Below, piece after piece: positions 9,872 to 18,968 of a DNA stretch of 59,181 nt; position 1 is the first letter of the stretch; each line of letters starts with the position of its first letter. This DNA is from a virus. Where the stretch lies: positions 1 through 59,181 of IMG/VR virus record IMGVR_UViG_3300027906_000015; one strand, 5' to 3'. The notes under the pieces were generated by a model. It was not told the DNA's origin. It worked only from the letters and a program-made list of their open reading frames with translations, and did no database searches. A program made the translations under genes and the position numbers.

Positions 9872-10957
9872 ATGGCTAAACCAAATTCAAGAGCAACATT
9901 AATATCATATGCTAAGAGAGCGTTAGGCCATCCTGTAATCGAAATTAATGTAGATGATGATCAGGTAGATGATAGAATTGATGAAGGATTACAATTTTAT
10001 CAAGAGTATCATGCTGATGCAGTTGAAAAAGTTTATTTAAAACACTTAGTATCTCCAACGGATCAAACTAATGGTTATATTTCAATACCAGAATTAGTTA
10101 CAAATGTTGTTAGAGTATTTCCACTAAGAGATGTTAATAATTCATCTGTAAGTATGTTTGATGCTAAATATCAAATGCACTTAAATGATATGTTCTCATT
10201 AGGATATATGGGATCACTATTAGAATATGAATTAAGTCAACAATGGTTATCAATGTTAGATATGATTATAGATTCAAATGATAAACATATAGATTTTAAT
10301 AGACATAGAAATACATTAAGAATTGATATGGATTGGTCTGAAGAAACAGATGCAGTTGCAGCAGAAACCGTTGTGGTAAAAGTTGTATCTAATAAATTTA
10401 CATGGAATGGCGAATCCAATCCAGAGAAAGCTTTAAGTAAAGGTGTGGTATATACCTTTGACCAATCTGACGCATCAAATAACGGACACGCATTAAAATT
10501 TTCTGAAACAGCTGATGGAACACATGGATCAGGAACAGAGTATACAAGTGGAGTGGTTGTTACTGGAACAGCTGGTCAAGCTGGAGCTAAAGTAACATTT
10601 ACAATACCAGAAGATGCACCTGATACACTATATTACTATTGTGGAAGTCATTCTAATATGGGTAATAAGCTTACATTAGCTATTAATTCAACATATCTAG
10701 TATTAGAATGTTATAGAATATTAGATCCAAATACATATACAGATGTATATAATGATTATTATTTAAAGAAATATGTTACTGCTCTTATTAAACAACAATG
10801 GGGACAAAACTTAATTAAATTTGAAGGGATGCAAATGCCTGGCGGAGTTACCTTCAACGGAAGACAAATATATGATGATGCAACTGCTGATTTAGAAAAA
10901 TTAGTAGAAGAAGCTAGGCTCAATTGGGAAGAACCGATTGACTTTATGACGGGATAA
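9872..10957 (+). CDS. 13: Neck protein gp13 with an inserted cupredoxin-like domain
   Basis: The N-terminal 155 residues (ALGHPVIEINVDDDQVDDR, LDMIIDSNDKHIDFNRHRNT) and the C-terminal 95 residues (YLKKYVTALIKQQWGQNLIK, MQMPGGVTFNGRQIYDDA) match T4-like gp13. gp13 forms part of the neck that closes the filled head and joins it to the tail. Between them, residues about 158-270 form an extra beta-rich domain. It has the ligand layout of a type 1 copper site: H206 (NNGHALKF), C257 and H260 (YYYCGSHSNMG) and M263. The fold call is from motif pattern, and copper binding is inference. It starts 28 bases after the previous gene with a good ribosome-binding site. Confidence 0.88.
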   Translation: MAKPNSRATLISYAKRALGHPVIEINVDDDQVDDRIDEGLQFYQEYHADAVEKVYLKHLVSPTDQTNGYISIPELVTNVVRVFPLRDVNNSSVSMFDAKYQMHLNDMFSLGYMGSLLEYELSQQWLSMLDMIIDSNDKHIDFNRHRNTLRIDMDWSEETDAVAAETVVVKVVSNKFTWNGESNPEKALSKGVVYTFDQSDASNNGHALKFSETADGTHGSGTEYTSGVVVTGTAGQAGAKVTFTIPEDAPDTLYYYCGSHSNMGNKLTLAINSTYLVLECYRILDPNTYTDVYNDYYLKKYVTALIKQQWGQNLIKFEGMQMPGGVTFNGRQIYDDATADLEKLVEEARLNWEEPIDFMTG

Positions 10958-10960
10958 ACA

Positions 10961-11890
10961 ATGGCTAGGAACGTATACTTCAGCCAAGCCGTTAAGTCCG
11001 AACAAAATCTTTACGAAGACTTAATCATAGAATCTTTAAAGATTTATGGACAAGACGCTTATTATCTACCTAGGACTATAATTACTAGAGATGATGTACT
11101 TGGGGAAGCTACTGGATCTAAATTTGATGATGCGTATATTATTGAAACCTATATTGAAGATATAGAAGGATTCGCAGGTTCAGGAGATTTATATTCTAAG
11201 TTTGGTCTAGAAATTAGAGACGAAGCAACATTCGTAATTTCTAAAAGACAATGGAACAAACTTATTGGTGTTTGGAATAACAGTGTTGATTATCCTATTC
11301 CTAATGAAGGAGATATTATATTCCTTCCAATGTCAAATAAATTCTTTGAGATTATGTTCGTTGAACATGAACAACCATTTTATCAATTATCTAACTTACC
11401 AGTATATAAATTACAATGTAGCTTATATGAATATAATGAAGAAGATTTCGAAACTGGTGTTGATGCAATTGATCTTACACAACAAAAATTATCTTATCAA
11501 CAAACAATAGATTATAGTACATCAAGCAATGCACATTATAGTATTGGAGAAATAGTTTCACAGGTAGTTTCAAGTGGTATTACAGTAACTGCTGAGGTTC
11601 AAACTGTTGATAAAACTTCAACTACTGCAGGATCAATTACAGTATCTAACATCGGGGTTACGGGAACAACCACAGCAACAGACTTTATTGTTTCAAGTAC
11701 TATACCATTAACAGGGAATACATCATCAACATCATGTAATATTATCAAGATATATGATATAGGTGATAATTCAGAAAATGTAATGCCATCGGATGGTGGA
11801 GCTGAGAACGTAGCATTTGAAGTAAGTGCAGATGGATTCTTAGATTTCAGCGAAGCAAATCCGTTTGGCGACCCATCGGATAACTACTAA
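10961..11890 (+). CDS. 14: Neck protein gp14
   Basis: This is the 309-residue gp14 homologue, which with gp13 completes the head-to-tail connector. Family landmarks include the N-terminus MARNVYFSQAVKSEQNLYED, the ALIYYLPRT-like IYGQDAYYLPRTIITRDDVLG block and the FELQYLP-type region around FYQLSNLPVYKLQCSLYEYNEEDFETG. A Thr/Ser-rich beta segment at about residues 195-265 looks like an added surface module relative to the compact family core. The gene starts three bases after gp13 and overlaps gp15 by one base. Confidence 0.88.
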   Translation: MARNVYFSQAVKSEQNLYEDLIIESLKIYGQDAYYLPRTIITRDDVLGEATGSKFDDAYIIETYIEDIEGFAGSGDLYSKFGLEIRDEATFVISKRQWNKLIGVWNNSVDYPIPNEGDIIFLPMSNKFFEIMFVEHEQPFYQLSNLPVYKLQCSLYEYNEEDFETGVDAIDLTQQKLSYQQTIDYSTSSNAHYSIGEIVSQVVSSGITVTAEVQTVDKTSTTAGSITVSNIGVTGTTTATDFIVSSTIPLTGNTSSTSCNIIKIYDIGDNSENVMPSDGGAENVAFEVSADGFLDFSEANPFGDPSDNY

Positions 11891-12858
11891 TGTTTGGATC
11901 ACACTTTTATCACGCAACAATGAGAAAATCCGTAGCGGTTTTCGGTACTATGTTTAACAATATATCAGTTGTTAGATTAAATGGTTCTGGTGGTATATTA
12001 AATCAAATTAAAGTTCCATTAGCTTATGGACCAAAAGAAAAATTCTTATCTAGGATAGACCAAGATACCCAAAGCGATGCAAGTATGGCAATTAAATTGC
12101 CTCGTATGTCCTTTGAAATAACATCACTATCTGTTGATACTAATAAAAAAGAAAATAAAAAGAATAAAATACATTATCAACATTCAACAGATGATAGTAA
12201 AAGACAGGTTATTCAAGCTCAAGTACCGTACAATATAGGTATGTCATTAAGTATAATGACCAAAAACCAAGATGATGGATTACAAATATTAGAACAAATA
12301 GTTCCATTCTTTCAACCCGATTATACAGTAACAATAAAACCTATTGATGGTTGGACTAATTTTAAACAAGATGTTCCTATCATTTTAAATGATGTAAATA
12401 TTGAAGATAGTTATGATGGTGATTATGTTACTAGAAGAGTATTAACTTATAATCTAAACTTTACTATGAAAATGACATTCTATTCTGGAACAACAGAAAT
12501 GAAAACTATTAAGAATATTGATATTGATTGGTTAAATAAAGCAGATAATATGTTCTTAGAAGGACAAAATTTTGAAGTTAATCCTTCAACAGCTGATAAA
12601 GAAGATAATTGGACAGTAACTTCTACAATGGATTATTTAAATGTACCTAGTACAATGACCTTAACATTATCAAGTGTTAGTGGTACATTCCAAGTTGCTG
12701 AAACAGTAACAGGTGGAACATCTGGTACTACAGCAAAAATTACTAATATATCTGGAACTACAGTTACTGTTTCAGATCCTACTGGATATTTCCAACAAAG
12801 TGAAACTATAACTGGAGGAACAAGTACAGCTACTGCCACATTAAATCAAGCTGTATAA
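11890..12858 (+). CDS. 15: Tail sheath stabiliser / tail terminator gp15
   Basis: This 322-residue protein is homologous to T4 gp15, which caps the tail tube and sheath before joining the head. It is recognised by MFGSHFYHATMRKSVAVFG, the PLAYGPKEKFLSRIDQD block and RRVLTYNLNFTMKMTFY. The last 70 residues or so carry repeats of the type GTFQVAETVTGGTSGTTAKI and GYFQQSETITGGTSTATATL, which lie beyond the usual domain and look like a repeated beta decoration. Its start overlaps the gp14 stop by one base. Confidence 0.88.
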   Translation: MFGSHFYHATMRKSVAVFGTMFNNISVVRLNGSGGILNQIKVPLAYGPKEKFLSRIDQDTQSDASMAIKLPRMSFEITSLSVDTNKKENKKNKIHYQHSTDDSKRQVIQAQVPYNIGMSLSIMTKNQDDGLQILEQIVPFFQPDYTVTIKPIDGWTNFKQDVPIILNDVNIEDSYDGDYVTRRVLTYNLNFTMKMTFYSGTTEMKTIKNIDIDWLNKADNMFLEGQNFEVNPSTADKEDNWTVTSTMDYLNVPSTMTLTLSSVSGTFQVAETVTGGTSGTTAKITNISGTTVTVSDPTGYFQQSETITGGTSTATATLNQAV

Positions 12859-12861
12859 ATA
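12854..12861 (+). promoter_or_regulatory. Late promoter before terminase genes
   Basis: A perfect TATAAATA overlaps the gp15 stop codon and sits 7 bases before the gp16 ATG, which would give a leader of only about two bases. Confidence 0.72.
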
Positions 12862-12868
12862 GTATATA

Positions 12869-13276
12869 ATGATTAATAAGAAAGATGCAATTGCTGAAAG
12901 ATTAGAAAAGAATCTTCCAGGAACAAAAAGATCTGATTATATTGATAAGAAAGATATAAAAGATGATTATGAATTTTCCCGTGATACTTACAAAGAATTA
13001 ATCGCAGTAGGTACACAATCCATGGATTCATTAGCCGAGCTCGCACGCGAGAGCGAGCACCCACGCGCATTCGAAGTATTATCTAATCACTTAAAATCCA
13101 TAGGTGATATCACAGATAAACTTATGAAACTACAAAAGAACAAAAAAGAATTAACACAGGATGATGTGAGAAAAGAAATAACTAATAACAATGTATTTGT
13201 TGGTAGTACAACAGAACTACAAAGAATGTTATTAGATACTAAAGATGATGTAATAGATGTCAAACCAGAGGATTAA
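12869..13276 (+). CDS. 16: Terminase small subunit gp16
   Basis: This 135-residue homologue of T4 gp16 is the ring-forming regulator that recognises DNA for packaging and stimulates the gp17 motor. The two central helices (YKELIAVGTQSMDSLAELA, AFEVLSNHLKSIGDITDKLM) form the expected antiparallel coiled coil, and the C-terminal NNNVFVGSTTELQRML segment is family-typical. The region coding for LARESEHPRAFEV is unusually GC-rich for this genome (13034-13076). The 3' end overlaps gp17 by 20 bases. Confidence 0.85.
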   Translation: MINKKDAIAERLEKNLPGTKRSDYIDKKDIKDDYEFSRDTYKELIAVGTQSMDSLAELARESEHPRAFEVLSNHLKSIGDITDKLMKLQKNKKELTQDDVRKEITNNNVFVGSTTELQRMLLDTKDDVIDVKPED

Positions 13277-14873
13277 GAATACTGAATTTGGTTACTTAGG
13301 CAATCCATCAGTTAAAAGAGATGGTGTTGTTAGTGATTTTACCAAAGAAGAAGTTATAGAATATCAAAAATGTATGAAGGATCCTTCGTACTTTGCTCGT
13401 ACCTATGTAAAAATTATATCTCTAGACGAGGGATTAGTTCCATTTAATTTATATGATTACCAAGAAAAAATGTTTAATCATTTTGGTGATAATAGATTTA
13501 GTATTGTATTAGCATGTAGACAAAGTGGTAAATCTATATCATCAGTGGTATATCTATTGTGGTATGCTTGTTTCCACCCAGAAAAAACTATAGCTATACT
13601 CGCGAACAAGGGCGCGGTCGCACGTGAGATGCTCGCGCGTATCACGCTCGCGCTTGAGAACTTACCATTCTTTTTACAACCTGGATGTAAAGCTTTAAAT
13701 AAAGGATCTTTAGAATTCAGTAATAATAGTAAGATAATAGCAGCTGCAACATCTGGTTCATCTATTCGTGGTTTATCAATTAATTTATTATTCCTAGATG
13801 AGTTTGCATTTGTAGAAAATGATGCTCAATTCTATACATCAACATATCCAGTAGTATCAGCAGGTAAAGATACACAAATAATAGTTACATCTACTGCAAA
13901 CGGTGTTGGTAATGTTTATCATAAACTGTGGGAAGGTGCTACAAATGGAACTAATGAATTTAAACCATTTAGAGTAGATTGGTGGGATGTACCAGGAAGA
14001 GATGATAAGTGGAAACAAGAAACAATTGCTAATACATCTGAATTACAATTCGAACAAGAATTTGGTAATACATTTCATGGTAAAGGTAATACATTAATAT
14101 CAGCTAATCATTTATTAGCACAAAAAGCTGTAGATCCTATTCAATATCAAGAAAATATATGGTTATATAAAGAACCTATAGAAGGACATGATTATATAAT
14201 AACAGTTGATGTAGCCAAGGGTAGAGGACAAGATTATAGTACATTTACTGTAATAGATGTAAGTACTAATCCATTCGATCAAGTAGTAGTATTCAGAGAT
14301 AATAATATATCACCTATGCTATTACCTGATATAATATACAAATACGCTAAAACATATAATGAAGCTTATATCATTGTAGAGTCGAATGATGCTGGTATTG
14401 TTGTATGTAATGGGTTATATTATGATTTAGAATATGAAAATATGTTTGTAGAATCCGCTATTAAAGCTAATGCTATTGGTGTTATGATGACCAGAAGGGT
14501 AAAAAGAATAGGATGTTCTACAATAAAAGATCTAATAGAACAAAAAAAATTAATGATATATGATGCAAATACCATAATAGAAATGGCTACATTTGTTGCA
14601 GTGGGTAAATCATATATGGCTAAAGCACCAAATCACGATGATTTAATGATGAATTTAGTCTTATTTGCATGGTTTACTACAACAGATATATTCCAATCTA
14701 TATCAGATATTGATATGAAAAATATGTTATATAATGAACAATTAAAAGCAATACAGGATGATATGTTACCATTTGGTCTTGTAAATGATGGACAAAGTAC
14801 AGATAAAGGCGAAGGAGATGGGGAAGGTAATGTGTGGTTTGAAGAAGATACCAAAACCACAGGATTATTTTAA
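13257..14873 (+). CDS. 17: Terminase large subunit gp17 (packaging ATPase and nuclease)
   Basis: This 538-residue DNA packaging motor has an N-terminal ATPase with Walker A CRQSGKS at 87-93 and Walker B LLFLDE at 177-182. The C-terminal RNase H-fold nuclease carries acidic residues D318 (ITVDVAKG), E375 (IIVESND) and an Asp in NHDDLMM at about 461. These match T4 gp17 in order and spacing, with no intron or frameshift. A second GC-rich island (13599-13661) lies just after Walker A. It starts inside the end of gp16, so the two are translationally coupled. Confidence 0.95.
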   Translation: MSNQRIKNTEFGYLGNPSVKRDGVVSDFTKEEVIEYQKCMKDPSYFARTYVKIISLDEGLVPFNLYDYQEKMFNHFGDNRFSIVLACRQSGKSISSVVYLLWYACFHPEKTIAILANKGAVAREMLARITLALENLPFFLQPGCKALNKGSLEFSNNSKIIAAATSGSSIRGLSINLLFLDEFAFVENDAQFYTSTYPVVSAGKDTQIIVTSTANGVGNVYHKLWEGATNGTNEFKPFRVDWWDVPGRDDKWKQETIANTSELQFEQEFGNTFHGKGNTLISANHLLAQKAVDPIQYQENIWLYKEPIEGHDYIITVDVAKGRGQDYSTFTVIDVSTNPFDQVVVFRDNNISPMLLPDIIYKYAKTYNEAYIIVESNDAGIVVCNGLYYDLEYENMFVESAIKANAIGVMMTRRVKRIGCSTIKDLIEQKKLMIYDANTIIEMATFVAVGKSYMAKAPNHDDLMMNLVLFAWFTTTDIFQSISDIDMKNMLYNEQLKAIQDDMLPFGLVNDGQSTDKGEGDGEGNVWFEEDTKTTGLF

Positions 14874-14874
14874 T

Positions 14875-14882
14875 TATAAATA
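14875..14882 (+). promoter_or_regulatory. Late promoter before tail sheath
   Basis: A perfect TATAAATA lies 64 bases before the gp18 ATG. The leader contains a possible 18-codon mini-ORF (14886-14942), whose stop overlaps the gp18 ribosome-binding region (GAGAGGATAAAG). This may matter for high-level expression of the sheath, but the mini-ORF is not annotated as a gene. Confidence 0.75.
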
Positions 14883-14946
14883 AGTATGAGTGAAAATAAC
14901 CATATTATGTTAACTTATAAACAAACCTTATTGAGAGGATAAAGCG

Positions 14947-16659
14947 ATGGCATTTCAAGTATCACCCGGAGTACAAGTCAAGGAAATTGACGCTACTTCC
15001 GTAGTACCTGCCGTTTCCACTAGCATTGGTGGAACCGCTGGGTCATTCAATTGGGGTCCAGTTCTAGAAGCAAAATTAATTAGTTCCGAACAAGAATTAA
15101 TTGATACGTTTGGAGAACCAGATGATAACACGTTTAAATATGTCTTAACAGCAGCATCATTTTTGAAATATGGTAACGCTCTAAGAGTTGTACGTGCAGA
15201 TTCTGGTCACTTAAACGCTACTGCAGATGGTAACGGACTCAAAATTAAAAATGATGCCCATTACGTTGATTCAAGCTATAATACTGGTGCAGGTTCTGTT
15301 GGACACTGGGCGGCTAAACACCCAGGAGCCAAAGGAAATAGTCTAAAAGTTTGTATCGTTACTGAAGGTGTTAATAGTTGGTCAAGTATTACATACGCGA
15401 CTGGCAAAAAATACTCTGAAGTTTTTGATGCAGCTCCTGGTACTAGTGAGTATGCTTCTAATTTAGGTAAAGGGTCTATAGGGGATGAGCTTCACGTTCT
15501 AGTTCTAGATGAAGATGGTTTATTCAGTGGAACAGCTAATACTGTTCTCGAAACTTTCTCTTTCTGTTCACAAGGATCTGATGCAAAAGCCTCAGACGGA
15601 ACTTCTAATTACTACGTAGATGTAGTTAATAATGGTTCTAAATACGTTAGATGGATGGATCATCCAAGTGCATTATCAAATGCAGGTTCTGCAATATCTG
15701 CAGCATCAAGTATAGCTGGTTCAACAACCGCTATAACTGATAGCTTAGCAGGTGGAACTGATGATAATGCTCCAACAGCAGCTGAAGTTGCAGCAGGATT
15801 CGATTTACTCGAAGATGCTGACACAGTAGATGTTGGATTACTATTTGCATATCCAGACGCTAATGGCGCAGAAACAATCGCAGAAGACTTAATCTCAATC
15901 GCAGCAGCAAGAAAAGACTGCATGGCATTTGTATCACCTCCGATAGCAGATTCGCAAGGATCCGCTGCACCGGACACAGATGTTATGGCATTTGCTAATG
16001 GACTTACATCTAGTTCTTATGCTTCTTGTGATTCAGGTGCAATCTATGTTTATGATAAGTACAATGATACTTATCGTTGGATAGGCGCAGCTGGTCATAT
16101 AGCTGGACTTTGTGCAGGAACAGACAGAGTTGCTGATGCATGGTTCTCACCAGCTGGTGTGAACAGAGGGCAATTATTAGGTGTTACTAAGCTAGCTTGG
16201 AACCCTACACAAGCCCAAAGAGATACGTTATACAAAGGTAGAGTTAATCCTATAGTTTCAATGCCTGGTCAAGGCACAATTCTATATGGAGATAAAACTC
16301 TATTAAGTAGACCTTCTGCATTCGATCGTATTAACGTTCGAAGATTATTCATAACTTTAGAAAAAGCTATATCAACAGCAGCTAAAGCTCAACTATTTGA
16401 ATTCAACGATGAATTCACTAGAGCTCAGTTCAAAAACTTGGTAGAGCCTTTCTTAAGAGATGTGAAAGGTCGTAGAGGACTAACTGATTTCAGAGTAGTC
16501 TGCGATGAAACAAATAATACAAGTCAAGTAATTGATGGTAATAACTTTGTAGCTGACATTTTTGTCAAGCCAAATAGATCTATCAACTATATTACATTGA
16601 ACTTTGTAGCAACAAGAACCGGCGTAGACTTCTCAGAAGTTGCTGGTACATCGAGTTAA
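14947..16659 (+). CDS. 18: Contractile tail sheath protein gp18
   Basis: This 570-residue protein is homologous to T4 gp18 (659 residues). It polymerises around the tail tube and contracts on infection. The N-terminus FQVSPGVQVKEIDATSVVPAV is the diagnostic sheath start. The C-terminal part (DRINVRRLFITLEKAISTAA, FIVDIFVKPNRSINYI-type end) is the conserved sheath core that links subunits. The variable middle (about 150-300, Ser/Ala-rich) is the outward-facing region and is shorter than in T4. A strong ribosome-binding site precedes the ATG. Confidence 0.95.
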   Translation: MAFQVSPGVQVKEIDATSVVPAVSTSIGGTAGSFNWGPVLEAKLISSEQELIDTFGEPDDNTFKYVLTAASFLKYGNALRVVRADSGHLNATADGNGLKIKNDAHYVDSSYNTGAGSVGHWAAKHPGAKGNSLKVCIVTEGVNSWSSITYATGKKYSEVFDAAPGTSEYASNLGKGSIGDELHVLVLDEDGLFSGTANTVLETFSFCSQGSDAKASDGTSNYYVDVVNNGSKYVRWMDHPSALSNAGSAISAASSIAGSTTAITDSLAGGTDDNAPTAAEVAAGFDLLEDADTVDVGLLFAYPDANGAETIAEDLISIAAARKDCMAFVSPPIADSQGSAAPDTDVMAFANGLTSSSYASCDSGAIYVYDKYNDTYRWIGAAGHIAGLCAGTDRVADAWFSPAGVNRGQLLGVTKLAWNPTQAQRDTLYKGRVNPIVSMPGQGTILYGDKTLLSRPSAFDRINVRRLFITLEKAISTAAKAQLFEFNDEFTRAQFKNLVEPFLRDVKGRRGLTDFRVVCDETNNTSQVIDGNNFVADIFVKPNRSINYITLNFVATRTGVDFSEVAGTSS

Positions 16660-16672
16660 GGGGGAGTAAGAC

Positions 16673-17203
16673 ATGGCAATATTAGGCATAGACGATTTTA
16701 AATCAAAGCTTACTGGCGGTGGTGCAAGACCTTCCTTATTTAAAGCGACTGTAAACTTTCCATCTTTCGTAGCTTCAGCAAACGTTGAACTTACTTCATT
16801 CTTATGCAAACAAGCTTCTATCCCAGCTTCAACCGTTAATGGTTTTGAAATTGGTTTCAGAGGAAGAAAAATTAAAATAGCAGGAGATAGAGTTTTTGAA
16901 AACTTATCACTTACTATTATTAATGATGCAGAATTTGATGTAAGAAAAGCTTTTGAAGAATGGATGAACGGCATTAACGAACACGTTAACAACACTGGAT
17001 TAACAGATTTAGGTGACTATTCTGCTGATGTAGTTGTTGAACAACTTAGAAAAGACGGATCTACTTCAAAGAGATACGACTTTAGAGGATGTTGGCCATC
17101 TTCCGTAGCAGCTATTGATCTTAATTACGATACAGTAGACTCTATAGAAGAATTCACAGTAGAACTACAGGTTCAATATTGGGAATCAGACACTACTTCG
17201 TAA
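16673..17203 (+). CDS. 19: Tail tube protein gp19
   Basis: This 176-residue protein stacks as hexamers to form the inner tail tube. Recognisable parts are FKATVNFPSFVASANVELTS, the inserted loop GFRGRKIKIAGDRVFENL, and the LTIINDAEFDVRKAFEEWMN strand-helix typical of the tube fold. It sits between sheath and portal, as in T4, with a GGGGGAG ribosome-binding site upstream. Another protein with the same kind of fold lies at 22644-23111. Confidence 0.93.
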   Translation: MAILGIDDFKSKLTGGGARPSLFKATVNFPSFVASANVELTSFLCKQASIPASTVNGFEIGFRGRKIKIAGDRVFENLSLTIINDAEFDVRKAFEEWMNGINEHVNNTGLTDLGDYSADVVVEQLRKDGSTSKRYDFRGCWPSSVAAIDLNYDTVDSIEEFTVELQVQYWESDTTS

Positions 17204-17207
17204 GTAG

Positions 17208-17215
17208 TATAAATA
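17208..17215 (+). promoter_or_regulatory. Late promoter before the portal gene
   Basis: A perfect TATAAATA begins five bases after the gp19 stop. The transcript would start with the hairpin at 17223-17244 before reaching the portal gene. Confidence 0.72.
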
Positions 17216-17222
17216 TGTTAGA

Positions 17223-17244
17223 AGAGGGGATTAATTTCCCCTCT
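17223..17244 (+). promoter_or_regulatory. Hairpin in the leader of the portal gene
   Basis: AGAGGGGA and TCCCCTCT form an 8-bp stem with a 6-base loop. No T-run follows, so it is a weak terminator. Its position just past the late start site suggests a 5' stabilising structure on the portal mRNA or a partial terminator for gp19. Confidence 0.55.
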
Positions 17245-17265
17245 GATAATATGAGGAATTAAAGT

Positions 17266-18750
17266 ATGGCAGAATTTTTTGGATTTGAAATAAACAGGAA
17301 GAGTTCTAATAAAACTCCTAGACCTTCCTTTGTACCTGATACCGAGGCGGATGGCGCTGGTGTCATACAATCTGGTGGGCATTTCGGTGTTTATCTCGAT
17401 CAAGATGGAGACAAGGTAAAAGGTGAAGTAGACCTTATAATGAAATATAGGGATATATCAGCTCAACCTGAATGTGATGCAGCAATTGAAGATATAGTTA
17501 ATGAAACAATTGTAGGAGATCACGATTCATCTCCTGTTGATTTAAGATTAGATGCTTTAGATGTATCTGATCAAATGAAAGAATCGATTAAACATGAATT
17601 TGATCAAATTTTAAAAATGATTAACTTCAATCAATACGCACATGATATATTCAGAAAGTGGTATGTTGATGGAAGATTACCTTATCATGTTATTATAGAC
17701 GAAGGATCACCTAGTAAAGGTATTAAAGAATTAAGATATATTGACCCAGCTAAATTAAGAAAGGTCAAAGAGATTGAAGAAAAAGAAGATCCTAAGACTG
17801 GTGCAAAGATAATCACCAAACAAGAAGAATACTTTATTTTCCAAGATAATAAATTGGAAAAACATAATCAGGGAGTTAAGATTCACCCTGATGCTATTAT
17901 ATACTGTACTTCAGGTCAATTAGATCCTGGAAGAACAAGAATCTTATCATATCTACATAAGGCTATTAAGCCAGTAAACCAATTAAGAATGATGGAAGAT
18001 TCTTTGGTTATCTACAGAATAAGTAGAGCACCAGAAAGAAGAATATTCTATATTGATGTTGGTAACTTACCAAAAGGTAAAGCAGAAGAATACCTTAAAA
18101 ACATTATGAACCAATATAGAAATAAATTGGTATATGATGCTAGTACAGGTGAGATTAAAGATGATAAAAAGCATATGAGTATGCTTGAGGATTTCTTCCT
18201 ACCAAGAAGAGAAGGTGGAAGAGGTACTGAAATATCTACATTACCAGGTGGTGAAAGCTTAGGTCAAATAGATGATATAATATATTTCCAAAAGAAATTA
18301 TATAAAGCTTTAAATGTTCCATTAAATAGATTAGAACAAGAAGCTCAATTTACTTTAGGAAGAAGCACAGAGATATCTAGAGATGAGGTTAAATTTAAGA
18401 AATTCATCGATAGATTAAGAAAAAGATTCTCAGACTTGTTTATGCAAGCATTAAGAACTCAGTTATTACTGAAGAAGATTATAACTAAACAAGATTGGGA
18501 AAGCTGGAAAGAAGAAATAACTTTCGATTTCATTGAAGATAACTACTTCAGTGAATTAAAAGAATCAGAAATGATTAGGGAAAGGTTCGAGATGTTAGCT
18601 ACATTAGATGAATATGTAGGTAAATATGTATCAAATGAGTGGATACGTAAACAAATATTACGTCAAACTGATGATGATATTCAAGAAATTGATAAACAAA
18701 TCGAAGCAGAACAAGAAGAAGATGGTGAAGATCTCGATCTTGACATCTAA
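17266..18750 (+). CDS. 20: Portal vertex protein gp20
   Basis: This 494-residue dodecameric portal nucleates prohead assembly and is the DNA channel. Conserved landmarks are the DIVNEAIV-like block AAIEDIVNETIVGDHDSSPV, the RKWYVDGRLPYHVIID strand, SYLHKAIKPVNQLRMMEDSL, YRISRAPERRIFYIDVGNLP, and the C-terminal FIDRLRKRFSDLFMQALRTQ helix. Length and order fit T4-like portals. It is followed within 6 bases by another late promoter that drives the scaffold genes. Confidence 0.95.
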   Translation: MAEFFGFEINRKSSNKTPRPSFVPDTEADGAGVIQSGGHFGVYLDQDGDKVKGEVDLIMKYRDISAQPECDAAIEDIVNETIVGDHDSSPVDLRLDALDVSDQMKESIKHEFDQILKMINFNQYAHDIFRKWYVDGRLPYHVIIDEGSPSKGIKELRYIDPAKLRKVKEIEEKEDPKTGAKIITKQEEYFIFQDNKLEKHNQGVKIHPDAIIYCTSGQLDPGRTRILSYLHKAIKPVNQLRMMEDSLVIYRISRAPERRIFYIDVGNLPKGKAEEYLKNIMNQYRNKLVYDASTGEIKDDKKHMSMLEDFFLPRREGGRGTEISTLPGGESLGQIDDIIYFQKKLYKALNVPLNRLEQEAQFTLGRSTEISRDEVKFKKFIDRLRKRFSDLFMQALRTQLLLKKIITKQDWESWKEEITFDFIEDNYFSELKESEMIRERFEMLATLDEYVGKYVSNEWIRKQILRQTDDDIQEIDKQIEAEQEEDGEDLDLDI

Positions 18751-18755
18751 ATTTT

Positions 18756-18763
18756 TATAAATA
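18756..18763 (+). promoter_or_regulatory. Late promoter before prohead core genes
   Basis: A perfect TATAAATA sits 19 bases before the small core-protein gene at 18783, with a CGAGGAAAA ribosome-binding region between. It probably drives the scaffold and protease operon. Confidence 0.75.
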
Positions 18764-18782
18764 AGAGTACGAGGAAAACTTT

Positions 18783-18968
18783 ATGAGTACAAATGAATTG
18801 ATTGATAATATCGCAAATAATGATAACGTAAAAGCAAATAAGAGTTTTGATTCCTTAATGAAATCAAAATTGAATGATGCTTTAGATGCAAAGAAGGTGG
18901 AAATAGCCTCTTCTGTGGGTAAATCAAACGATGAACCTGAAGCAATAGAAGAACCGGTAGAAGCCTAA
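18783..18968 (+). CDS. 67: Prohead core protein, gp67-like
   Basis: This 61-residue charged, helical protein sits between portal and protease, where T4 and marine relatives encode gp67. Its FDSLMKSKLNDALDAKKVEI helix matches the pattern of that small core family. The acidic C-terminal tail (EAIEEPVEA) contains candidate gp21 cleavage sites. gp67 homologues fill the scaffold core and are cut during head maturation. It overlaps the next gene by one base. The call rests on position and pattern, since the protein is short. Confidence 0.65.
   Translation: MSTNELIDNIANNDNVKANKSFDSLMKSKLNDALDAKKVEIASSVGKSNDEPEAIEEPVEA

Noticed and set aside
14886-14942. 18-codon frame upstream of gp18
   Set aside because: Too short to support as a gene; it is mentioned only as part of the leader of the sheath transcript.
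15660-15977. Minus-strand frame opposite gp18
   Set aside because: It is a shadow of the Ala/Ser-rich sheath region with no initiation signals and no protein-like features.
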